Shown piece after piece: positions 7,409 to 14,275 of a stretch of DNA of 15,387 nucleotides. Origin of the DNA: Desulfocapsaceae bacterium (GTDB lineage: Bacteria; Desulfobacterota; Desulfobulbia; Desulfobulbales; Desulfocapsaceae); NCBI GenBank assembly GCA_029934775.1, contig JAOZLO010000012.1, positions 1 through 15,387 of the forward strand. Direction: 5' to 3'. The first letter of the stretch is position 1, and every line of letters starts with the position of its first letter. Made by a program: the position numbers and the translations under genes. The notes below the pieces were generated by a model. That model was not told the DNA's origin. It searched no databases and worked only from the letters and a program-made list of their open reading frames with translations.

Positions 7409-8680
7409 ATGAATGAGAATAATGAAGATTGCGAGGTTCCCGAAGAGGAGTCTGCCAGATCAATGAACCAGGAATCCGGGGAACTTGTAGTTGGTCTTGA
7501 TATCGGTACGACAAAAATATGCTGTGTGGTAGGAGAGATTATTGATGACAGTGTTGCCATAATCGGCGTTGGTACGGCACCATCACAGGGTTTGAAGAAA
7601 GGAGTTGTCGTAAATATTGAAAGTACAGTCAGCTCAATTCAACGGGCAGTCGCATCAGCTGAAGATGCTGCAGGGGTAGATCTGAGTTCGGTCTATGTCT
7701 ATGTCGGTATTGCCGGGAATCATATTAAAGGTTTTAACAGTCCCGGAATTCTTGCTATCAATAACAGGGAGATTAAACAAGCCGATATTGATGAAGTCAT
7801 CGCAGCTGCAAGGACGGTTAAAATATCTGAAAATCAGCGGGTTATTCATGTGATGCCACAAGAATACATGGTTGATGATCATACCGGAATTCAAAACCCT
7901 GTGGGTATGACTGGAGTGCGGTTAGTAACTAATGTACATATCGTTACAGCGGATATAGGGGCAGTGCATAATGTCGTAACATGTTGTAATAAGGCCGGAC
8001 TTGAGGTGGCTGAACTTGTTCTTGAATCGATTGCTTCAGCAAATGCAGTTCTGAGCGCTGATGAGATGGAGCTTGGTGTAGCTCTCATTGATATCGGCGG
8101 GGGGACTACGGACTTGGCTGTATTCTGTGATGGAACTATTCGACATACCTGTGAAGTTGGCCTTGGTGGTCATAATCTTACCAACGATATTTCAGTTGGG
8201 TTGCGGACCCCATTGCAGGAAGCTGAACGGCTGAAAGAAGATTATGGCGGGGCCATTTCCTCTGTTATTAAACCAAATTTCGTTGTAGATGTTCCCACTG
8301 TTGGTGATCGTGAACCCCGAAAAGTGACCCAGAAAATTCTTGTCGACATACTGGAGGCAAGAATAGTTGAGATTCTTGAAATGATGAACAGGGAGCTCGT
8401 CGCCTCGGGGCAGAAAAATAAAATCAATGGCGGTGTAGTTATAACCGGTGGGACAGCATTACTGGCGAATCTTGTGGAACTGGCTGAGCAGATTTTTGAT
8501 CTGCCGGTCAGGATAGGATATCCGGCAGGCGTGACAGGACGAGTTGAAGACCTGCACAGCCCTCGATGTACAACGGCTGTGGGGCTGGTTATGTTCGGGA
8601 GAAATAAGCATCGTGAGGGGTTTAGGCATGAGCAGACTGTTGTAGGCAGGGTGAAGGACTGGCTTAAAAAAATGATGTGA
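7409..8680 (+). CDS. ftsA: FtsA, actin-like membrane anchor of FtsZ
   Basis: This actin/Hsp70-fold ATPase binds the FtsZ C-terminal peptide and tethers the ring to the inner membrane. It has 423 residues; E. coli FtsA has 420. The phosphate-1 motif LDIGTTKICCVVGE lies at 30-43, the phosphate-2 motif LIDIGGGTTDLAVF near 225-238, and an adenosine-type motif GGVVITGGTALL near 340-351. The C-terminal amphipathic membrane-targeting helix is visible in GRVKDWLKKMM. The ATG at 7409 lies six bases after the ftsQ stop with AGG nearby. An in-frame ATG at 7463 preceded by GAGGAG would give about 405 residues and start closer to the conserved core, so the exact start is open. The stop is followed by 298 bp without a convincing gene before ftsZ. 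Confidence 0.96.
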   Translation: MNENNEDCEVPEEESARSMNQESGELVVGLDIGTTKICCVVGEIIDDSVAIIGVGTAPSQGLKKGVVVNIESTVSSIQRAVASAEDAAGVDLSSVYVYVGIAGNHIKGFNSPGILAINNREIKQADIDEVIAAARTVKISENQRVIHVMPQEYMVDDHTGIQNPVGMTGVRLVTNVHIVTADIGAVHNVVTCCNKAGLEVAELVLESIASANAVLSADEMELGVALIDIGGGTTDLAVFCDGTIRHTCEVGLGGHNLTNDISVGLRTPLQEAERLKEDYGGAISSVIKPNFVVDVPTVGDREPRKVTQKILVDILEARIVEILEMMNRELVASGQKNKINGGVVITGGTALLANLVELAEQIFDLPVRIGYPAGVTGRVEDLHSPRCTTAVGLVMFGRNKHREGFRHEQTVVGRVKDWLKKMM

Positions 8681-8978
8681 GTGTATAAATTTTTGTTTAA
8701 GTCAAATTCTGCAGATGCTATATTGCTTCCTGTTCATGCAGGTCCATCACCATCAGAAATGGCGTTTTTCGCCAAGTATCGCAGAAACAGAAGATTTAAA
8801 AAAATTCCGATCTATGAGTTTTTTGATTTAATAGGATTCTCGGAGTCTCATACTTCGCTTACCGGTTCGATATCTTCGTTATACGAAAAATTTTTCGTAT
8901 AACGAAGATATCGGGCGAAAAGATATTAAATTAACAGGCTTATCTATTCGGGTTAAGCAATAGACCAAGGGGGAAGAC
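8681..8978. other. ftsA-ftsZ intergenic region
   Basis: This is 298 bp of AT-rich sequence. Its main structure is the perfect palindrome at 8868-8913, followed by GGGCGAAAAG, a motif shared with family B elements. A 73-codon frame opens with GTG right at the ftsA stop, but it has no ribosome binding site and its last codons run into the palindrome, so I do not call it a gene. A promoter for ftsZ could lie here, as is common in this cluster, but I see no convincing -35/-10 pair. The ftsZ ribosome binding site AAGGGGG lies at 8967-8973. Confidence 0.6.
8868..8913. repeat. 46-bp perfect palindrome upstream of ftsZ
   Basis: The two halves are exact reverse complements with no spacer; the centre lies between 8890 and 8891 in AAAAATTTTT. 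Each arm reads CGATATCTTCGTTATACG followed by five A. The arm contains a smaller imperfect palindrome, TTCGTTATACGAA. It could extrude as a cruciform or fold into a strong RNA hairpin in the ftsZ leader. The right arm plus the next bases (8899-8922) match 21 of 24 positions of 3973-3996 in the nested family B element, which suggests mobile-element origin. It is not a classical terminator, as no T run follows the hairpin. Confidence 0.95.
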
Positions 8979-10199
8979 ATGCCGTTCAGAATGGCTGAAT
9001 CAGAAGGAGTGGCAGCTGTAAAAGTAATTGGCATTGGTGGTGGTGGTGGTAATGCCATTAACACGATGGTCGTCAACAGACTGCAGGGAGTTGAGTTTAT
9101 TGCAGCTAATACTGACAAACAGGCCTTAAACCAGTCAAAAGCTGATATCTGTCTTCAGTTGGGCCCTGGTATTACTAAAGGACTTGGAGCAGGTGCTGAC
9201 CCTGAGACAGGAAGTCTGGCTGCTCTTGAATCCCTGGAAGATGTCAAAAATATTCTGAAGGGAAGTGATATGGTCTTTGTAACTGCCGGTCTTGGGGGAG
9301 GAACAGGGACAGGGGCAGCTCCGGTAGTGGCAAAAATAAGTAAGGAACTTGGAGCCTTGACGGTGGCTGTAGTTACAAAACCTTTTAGTTTTGAAGGAAA
9401 ATTCAGAGCCCGGAATGCTGAAGAGGGATGGCAGGAACTGCATAAGTATGCAGATACGATTATAACTGTGCCAAATGATAGACTTCTTTCCTTAATGCAG
9501 AAAAACAGCAAGCTTGCAGATATGTTGTCAATGGCAGACAATGTGTTGCTTCAGGCAGTAAAGGGTATCACCGACTTGATCAATGTCCCCGGTTTGATCA
9601 ATGCAGATTTTGCTGATCTGCGAACAGTCATGCAGGAGGTTGGCCCTGCAGTTATGGGGTCTGGCTGTGCTACGGGGGAGAACAGGGCAACAGAGGCTGC
9701 AACAAAGGCAATTGATAATCAATTGCTGGAAGATTTTGGCATTGATGGTGCTCGCGGCCTCCTTATCAACATTTCAGCCACAGAAGAAAGTTTTACCATG
9801 GCGGAGTTTATGCAGGCGTCCGCTATGATACAGGAAAAAGTAGATGATGATGCCAAGATTGTTATTGGGGCTTTGTATGATGATTCATTGGGCGAAGAGC
9901 TACATGTAACCGTTATTGCAACAGGGGTTGGAGACACCATAGGTAAGAAAGAAACCATTAAACCATTAGAAGAGCATATTAAAAAGAAGCCGGTTAATAA
10001 TGAACCGAAACGTGTCACTAAAGGATCCCCCGCTACACCAAATAGACACCCCAGAGTGACACCTCTCCCCGGGTCTAATTTTGATATGTTTGATAACTTG
10101 AGTTCGTCCAGTTCCGCAGATGAAAAAGATGGTAATCCGCTGAACTGGAATGACGACTATCTGGAAACTCCGACATATCTAAGGAAGAAAGCAAACTAG
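8979..10199 (+). CDS. ftsZ: FtsZ, tubulin-like division GTPase
   Basis: This cytoplasmic GTPase polymerises into the Z-ring that directs septum formation. It has 406 residues; 380-410 is usual. The nucleotide-binding start VKVIGIGGGGGNAI lies at 14-27. The tubulin signature loop GGGTGTG is at 106-112. The T7 synergy loop NADFAD at 207-212 holds the catalytic aspartates. A variable linker from about 335 leads to the conserved C-terminal peptide DDYLETPTYLRKKAN, which in this family binds FtsA and other partners. The ATG at 8979 has a strong ribosome binding site, AAGGGGG at 8967-8973. The gene stands 298 bp behind ftsA, so it may have its own promoter. Its stop TAG is part of CTAG, the left target repeat of the element at 10200, which begins directly after the gene. 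Confidence 0.98.
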   Translation: MPFRMAESEGVAAVKVIGIGGGGGNAINTMVVNRLQGVEFIAANTDKQALNQSKADICLQLGPGITKGLGAGADPETGSLAALESLEDVKNILKGSDMVFVTAGLGGGTGTGAAPVVAKISKELGALTVAVVTKPFSFEGKFRARNAEEGWQELHKYADTIITVPNDRLLSLMQKNSKLADMLSMADNVLLQAVKGITDLINVPGLINADFADLRTVMQEVGPAVMGSGCATGENRATEAATKAIDNQLLEDFGIDGARGLLINISATEESFTMAEFMQASAMIQEKVDDDAKIVIGALYDDSLGEELHVTVIATGVGDTIGKKETIKPLEEHIKKKPVNNEPKRVTKGSPATPNRHPRVTPLPGSNFDMFDNLSSSSSADEKDGNPLNWNDDYLETPTYLRKKAN

Positions 10200-10338
10200 G
10201 AGGCTGTCCGAGAATGCCCTTTTGCCCAAATTCTTCGTTATTTTAAAAAAACAATACTCGTAATATCAACTATATGACTGCGTTTGTTTTTTGAAAATTC
10301 CTCGTTTTTGAACAAAATGCCTATTCTCGGACAGCCTC
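10200..10338 (-). mobile_element. Family B miniature element directly after ftsZ
   Basis: This 139-bp non-coding element has perfect 16-bp terminal inverted repeats GAGGCTGTCCGAGAAT (10200-10215 and, inverted, 10323-10338). Weaker pairing extends to about 55 bp per arm. Flanks CTAG (10196-10199) and CTGG (10339-10342) look like a 4-bp target duplication with one later substitution. Read on the minus strand its core aligns with the nested element at 3874-4015: both have CATATAGTTGATAT (here 10263-10276, inverted) and a related TTGGGCAAAAGGG-type segment. As RNA it would make a strong hairpin right behind the ftsZ stop, so it may act as a terminator or 3'-end stabiliser; that role is inference. 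The TIR style recalls IS5-type elements, but I cannot assign it. Confidence 0.85.
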
Positions 10339-10342
10339 CTGG

Positions 10343-10496
10343 AAACCTAACATCTTGTTGCCTTTGAAAATTTTCCCTGGAGACCAATATCGGTAGAAAA
10401 AAACTATCTGTTGGAGTCGGTAGCAGGCGGCATTTTTTTTTAGAGCAGGAAAGGGGAACCTTTCTGAAGAAATGGAAAGGGCGGCAGCCAGTCGCT
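10343..10496 (+). other. Unresolved 5' region of the radical SAM gene, possible frameshift at a T9 run
   Basis: The reading frame of the radical SAM protein is open upstream of its first recognised start, back to a TGA at 10365, but has no ATG, GTG or TTG there. Its translation just upstream, LEQERGTFLKKWKGRQPVA, leads smoothly into LIYPNSYRVGMSS and looks coding. A second frame upstream reads VEKNYLLESVAGGIF and ends in the run of nine T at 10433-10441. With eight T the two frames would join. Either the gene carries a frameshift or sequence error here, or expression uses slippage on the T run. A purine-rich AAAGGGG at 10450-10456 precedes a CTG at 10464. Confidence 0.45.
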
Positions 10497-12170
10497 TTGA
10501 TCTACCCGAATAGTTATAGAGTCGGAATGTCCAGTCTTGGCTTTCAGCTTGTCTATGCGTTGCTCAACAAGAATGATACATATGTCTGTGAACGTTTTTT
10601 CCTTCCTGAAAAAGGTGATTCACTGCTATCCGTAGAGTCCGGTAGAGAATTGACGCAGTTTCCGCTTATTTTTATATCAGTCAGTTTTGAGCATGATTAT
10701 CTTCATATTGTAGAGATTTTGAGTCAGGGAGGAATCTCGCCACTGGCAAAAGATCGTGAAGATCGAATTTCTGGCAGGATGCCTCTTGTTATATGTGGAG
10801 GAGTTGCAACTTTCATGAATCCAGAGCCTCTTGCTCCTTTTGTTGATCTGTTTCTTATCGGTGAAGCTGAACCATTCCTCGAAAAAGTGACGGATTATCT
10901 TGTGAGGGAATTTAAAGAGGGGAAGCGGCTTGAAATTCTCCACGGAGTGAGCATGCAATATGAGGGATGTTATGCTCCAGCGCTTTACACTCCTGTCTAT
11001 AATGATGGTCATCTTACAGAACATCGGGCTGTACGGGAACTGCCGAGCCGGATAAAAAAAGTGTTCCTGGATCGATGCAGTAAGGCTGCCCATTCACAAT
11101 TGCTTTCTCCCCTGGCGGAATTTTCTGATCTCTTTCTTACTGAACTTGGTAGAGGATGTTCCAGGGGCTGTCGATTTTGTGCTGCGGGATTTATTTATCG
11201 CCCTCCCAGGTTGTGGGATGGTGATGCTGTTGTTGCTGGGATTGCCGAACGGTCAGGTGACATATCCCGGGTGGGTTTGCTCGGCATGGAAATGGCAGAT
11301 ACTGCAGAACTTGATATCCTCTCTGTATATCTTGGAGAGAGCGGCTGTGCGTTGTCGTTTTCTTCACTTCGTGCGGATAGATTGTCTCCTTCTCTTCTCG
11401 ATCTTCTTGCAAAAAGTAACCTGAAGAGTGTTGCAATTGCACCGGATGGGTGTTCAGAACGACTGCGGCTGGTTATAAACAAGGGACTGGATGAACGTGA
11501 TATTGTTCGTGCTGCAGAACGTCTCGTAACAGCCGGTATTTATAAGCTTAAAATTTATCTTATGATTGGCTTGCCAACCGAGACCGAAGAAGATCTTAAC
11601 GAGGCTATTCAACTTGTGGAGAAGATAAAGGAAAAAATTGACCCGATTGGCCGTCTGCGTGGTCGACTCTGCGAAATTATGATTTCTGTTAATTGCTTCA
11701 CTCCAAAACCCTGGACACCTTTTCAATTTCATCCTTTCGGCGTCAGCGAACAATTGCCAAGAGGGGAATATAGAAACAGGGAAGAGGTAGTTGGTGAATT
11801 AAAAAAGAGGTTGAACATTTTAAAAAAAGGTTTTCGCATTTATTCAAATGTTCATGTAAATCATGACAAACCGGACAATGTTTTATTTCAGGCTGTACTT
11901 GCCAGAGGAGACAGGAAACTGGCCGATGTTCTCCTGGAAATGGTCAAATATGGAATACCATGGAAGCAGGCGATGAAACGTAAAGGGCTTACAGCAGAGC
12001 AATATGCTCTTTGCGGTTTTGATGAATCTGATTATTTTCCCTGGTCAATCATTGATCACTCCATTAAGCAGAGTTATCTGTGGAGAGAGTATAAAAAGGG
12101 TTTTGAAGCAAAGAAAAGTGAACCCTGTGATACCTTGGAATGTAGGAAGTGTGGTGTGTGTCATGGTTAG
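10497..12170 (+). CDS. Radical SAM protein with N-terminal B12-binding-like domain, function unknown
   Basis: This cytoplasmic iron-sulfur enzyme family uses S-adenosylmethionine radical chemistry; its substrate cannot be told from sequence. From TTG 10497 it has 557 residues. The N-terminal part (1-130), with YPNSYRVGMSSLGFQLVY and ICGGVATFMNPEPLAPFVDLF, resembles the Rossmann-like cobalamin-binding domain found in many such proteins. The radical SAM cluster motif CSRGCRFC gives C221, C225 and C228. The C-terminus carries a second cysteine group, C544, C549, C552 and C555, ending CRKCGVCHG, which could bind another metal centre. The TTG start would cut into the first beta strand (VALIYPN), so the true N-terminus is probably upstream. 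It overlaps the histidine kinase gene by eight bases. It resembles the B12-binding/radical SAM group with a C-terminal Cys motif (TIGR03960-like), named by resemblance only. Confidence 0.85.
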   Translation: MIYPNSYRVGMSSLGFQLVYALLNKNDTYVCERFFLPEKGDSLLSVESGRELTQFPLIFISVSFEHDYLHIVEILSQGGISPLAKDREDRISGRMPLVICGGVATFMNPEPLAPFVDLFLIGEAEPFLEKVTDYLVREFKEGKRLEILHGVSMQYEGCYAPALYTPVYNDGHLTEHRAVRELPSRIKKVFLDRCSKAAHSQLLSPLAEFSDLFLTELGRGCSRGCRFCAAGFIYRPPRLWDGDAVVAGIAERSGDISRVGLLGMEMADTAELDILSVYLGESGCALSFSSLRADRLSPSLLDLLAKSNLKSVAIAPDGCSERLRLVINKGLDERDIVRAAERLVTAGIYKLKIYLMIGLPTETEEDLNEAIQLVEKIKEKIDPIGRLRGRLCEIMISVNCFTPKPWTPFQFHPFGVSEQLPRGEYRNREEVVGELKKRLNILKKGFRIYSNVHVNHDKPDNVLFQAVLARGDRKLADVLLEMVKYGIPWKQAMKRKGLTAEQYALCGFDESDYFPWSIIDHSIKQSYLWREYKKGFEAKKSEPCDTLECRKCGVCHG

Positions 12171-13629
12171 CCCCCCCCAGTCGAATTCGATTCTTGATTC
12201 TTCAAAAAGGCAGAAGCTTGAAGCCGGACTTCGGCCTTTTAAGCTTGTAAAGTATTTTTCTTTTTCTAGCCTTGTAGTGATTTTGATTTTTACTCTGTTT
12301 CTCTCCTGGATAATTTCTGATAATGCAAGAAAGGTGATGATGGATCAGAATGAGGAATATTCCCTGTTGCTCGCTGAAAACTTGAATCAGCAGGTGTTCA
12401 GGCGCTTTGTACTCCCTGCCGTTGTCCGGTATGGTGGAATAGCCCTGAGTAATCCTGAGCAGTTTGAGCTGCTTGACGGGATAATACGAGGGGTTACCCA
12501 GGGGTTGAAAATAGATTCCGTCACCATCTACGATTCGAGTCGTAATATTATCTCCTATTCAACAGTTCCAGAGCTGGTTGGTAAAAAAAAAATGGGCAGG
12601 GAAGAATATGAAAAGGCGCTGGAAGGGACACCAAATTCTCGACTTACCTACAGTGGTAATGTGTTCAGCCTTCTTCATATAGTCGGCGATATCAGATGTG
12701 AGCTGAAAACATTTATTCCATTTCGACAGGTACGCCAGGATGGAGAGGGTGGGCCTCTTATTATGGGGGTCATTGAAATTGAGAAAAACCTCAATCACAG
12801 CTACTCCAATATTATCAGGTTGCAGGGGCGAATTATAATCGTTTCAAGTGTGGTTATGGCAATCCTCTTTCTTGTATTGCGCACAATTGTTTCCAGGGCT
12901 GGTAAAAAAATGGAAAAACGGGCAATGGAGAGATTAAGACTTGAAGAGAAGCTTAATCAGAGTGAAAGGCTGGCTCACCTGGGGACAATGATTGCGACGG
13001 TATCACATGAAATAAAGAGTCCTCTCGGTATAGTCAGGAGTACTGCAGAAATTCTTGTCAAAAGGATTAAAAAAATTGCTCCCGGTAATGAACATCTTGC
13101 TAAAATTATTGTCGATGAAACCATCAGATTGAACTCAATTGTGGTTGAGTTTCTTGATTTTGCCAGACCTCAGAAACTGAATTTTGAACCATATAATCTT
13201 AACCTTATCGTGAGTAATGTCCTCTCATTTATCGGCTCGGAATTAAAACAGAAACATATTGAGCTTGTAACAGATTTGGCCCCTGATCTGCAAAAATGTA
13301 ATCTCGATAAAAACCTTTTCTATCGTGCGCTGTTAAATATATTTGTCAATGCCCTCCAGGCTATAGGAGAGAACGGATCTATGCAGGTGAGTACACATAA
13401 CCTTCCCGGAGGGATCACTCAGTTTTCTCTCCAGGACAGTGGCGTTGGCATCTCTGAAGAGAAAATGTCCCAGATTTTTAAACCATTTTTTACCGATAGA
13501 AATAAGGGTACCGGTCTGGGGTTGGCTATAACTAAGAATATAATCGATAGTCATGGTGCGGAAATTTCAGTAAAAAGCGAAATAGGTAATGGTACAACTT
13601 TCACTATCAATATCCCCCCTCCAAAATGA
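12163..13629 (+). CDS. Membrane-bound sensor histidine kinase
   Basis: This two-component sensor autophosphorylates on histidine and passes phosphate to a response regulator, which is not encoded in this window. From ATG 12163 it has 488 residues. One membrane helix lies at about 31-52 and a second at 224-244, enclosing a periplasmic sensor of about 170 residues. No HAMP domain is obvious; a short charged helix (246-270) leads into the HisKA domain, with the phosphoacceptor H282 in SHEIKSPLG. The ATPase domain shows the N box (RALLNIFVNALQAI, 388-401), the G1 box DSGVGI (425-430), FKPFFTDR, and the G2 box GTGLGLA (449-455). The open frame extends further upstream, but this ATG overlaps the radical SAM stop by eight bases and suits coupling. 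A run of eight C lies just behind the start. The 3' end overlaps the ABC gene. Confidence 0.93.
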   Translation: MVSPPQSNSILDSSKRQKLEAGLRPFKLVKYFSFSSLVVILIFTLFLSWIISDNARKVMMDQNEEYSLLLAENLNQQVFRRFVLPAVVRYGGIALSNPEQFELLDGIIRGVTQGLKIDSVTIYDSSRNIISYSTVPELVGKKKMGREEYEKALEGTPNSRLTYSGNVFSLLHIVGDIRCELKTFIPFRQVRQDGEGGPLIMGVIEIEKNLNHSYSNIIRLQGRIIIVSSVVMAILFLVLRTIVSRAGKKMEKRAMERLRLEEKLNQSERLAHLGTMIATVSHEIKSPLGIVRSTAEILVKRIKKIAPGNEHLAKIIVDETIRLNSIVVEFLDFARPQKLNFEPYNLNLIVSNVLSFIGSELKQKHIELVTDLAPDLQKCNLDKNLFYRALLNIFVNALQAIGENGSMQVSTHNLPGGITQFSLQDSGVGISEEKMSQIFKPFFTDRNKGTGLGLAITKNIIDSHGAEISVKSEIGNGTTFTINIPPPK

Positions 13630-14245
13630 CTGTTGTCGTTTCGGGGTTGAGGGTCTGGAATTTTTAATTAATGGTCCCTACTCTTTTGTGCTTAAAGAAG
13701 AGGAATGTGTCGGGTTGAGTGGCAGGTCGGGTATAGGAAAGACACAGTTGCTCCGTGCAATGACCGACCTTATCCCCTACACCGGACAATTATTTCTGGA
13801 TGGAGTTTGCAGTACCGTTTTTAATGCACCTGCATGGCGTTCCAGGGTAACGATGATTCCGGCGGAGCCACTCTGGTGGTATAACAATGTCGGGGACCAT
13901 TTCCAGGCAATGGTTCATGCTGAATCTTTTAAGGAAAAACTTGGTGCCGTTGGCTTCTCTGAAGATGTACTTCAGTGGCAGGTCAGCCGGTTGTCGACCG
14001 GGGAAAAGCAGCGGCTGGCTCTTATCCGTGGGTTGTGCAATACACCTTCAGTCGTATTACTGGACGAACCCTGCTCTTCTCTTGACAGCTACCACACCAC
14101 ATTGGTAGAAGCTTTTATTTCCGAGTATTTGCATCGCAACAGGGCGTCTGTACTGTGGGTCAGTCATGACCCGGAGCAGCTGCAACGTATGACCGACAGA
14201 GAGTTATGTATGGAAAAAACCGTGCTGGTTGAAAAAAACAGGTAA
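13589..14245 (+). CDS. ABC transporter ATP-binding protein, FetA-like
   Basis: This is the cytoplasmic ATPase subunit paired with the permease encoded next; the E. coli homologues FetA (YbbL) and FetB (YbbM) are linked to iron export and oxidative stress resistance. It has 218 residues, close to FetA's about 225. The Walker A motif GRSGIGKT is at 45-52, the signature LSTGEKQ at 135-141, Walker B VVLLDEP at 155-161, and the H-loop histidine H193 in LWVSHD. The Q-loop glutamine appears to be missing: the region reads VTMIPAEPLWWYNN where FetA has a Q. The start ATG 13589 overlaps the kinase gene by 41 bases and is the only standard start before the core in this frame. Another ATG at 13626, in ATGA with the kinase stop, reads 13 codons in a different frame and then stops. 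The N-terminus is therefore less certain than the rest. Confidence 0.88.
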   Translation: MVQLSLSISPLQNDCCRFGVEGLEFLINGPYSFVLKEEECVGLSGRSGIGKTQLLRAMTDLIPYTGQLFLDGVCSTVFNAPAWRSRVTMIPAEPLWWYNNVGDHFQAMVHAESFKEKLGAVGFSEDVLQWQVSRLSTGEKQRLALIRGLCNTPSVVLLDEPCSSLDSYHTTLVEAFISEYLHRNRASVLWVSHDPEQLQRMTDRELCMEKTVLVEKNR

Positions 14246-14275
14246 ATTGACTGTAACTGAGTTGCGGGAGAAGCT

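Noticed and set aside
8758..8774. Small stem-loop TGGCGTTTTTCGCCA as a terminator after ftsA
   Set aside because: The stem is only five pairs and no T run follows it.
8681..8902. 73-codon frame after ftsA with a GTG start
   Set aside because: It has no ribosome binding site, no recognisable domain, and its last codons are half of a palindrome; the opposite strand gives the same ending peptide. It looks like chance.
8868..8913. Resemblance of the palindrome to a loxP or Xer-type recombination site (TTCGTTATACGAA arms)
   Set aside because: Recombinase sites have an asymmetric spacer between the arms; here there is none, and no recombinase gene is nearby.
13626..13667. ATG overlapping the kinase stop as the ATPase start
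   Set aside because: The frame ends after 13 codons. Joining it to the ATPase frame would need an extra T in a T5 run; the frame from 13589 continues without any defect, so a frameshift is not required.
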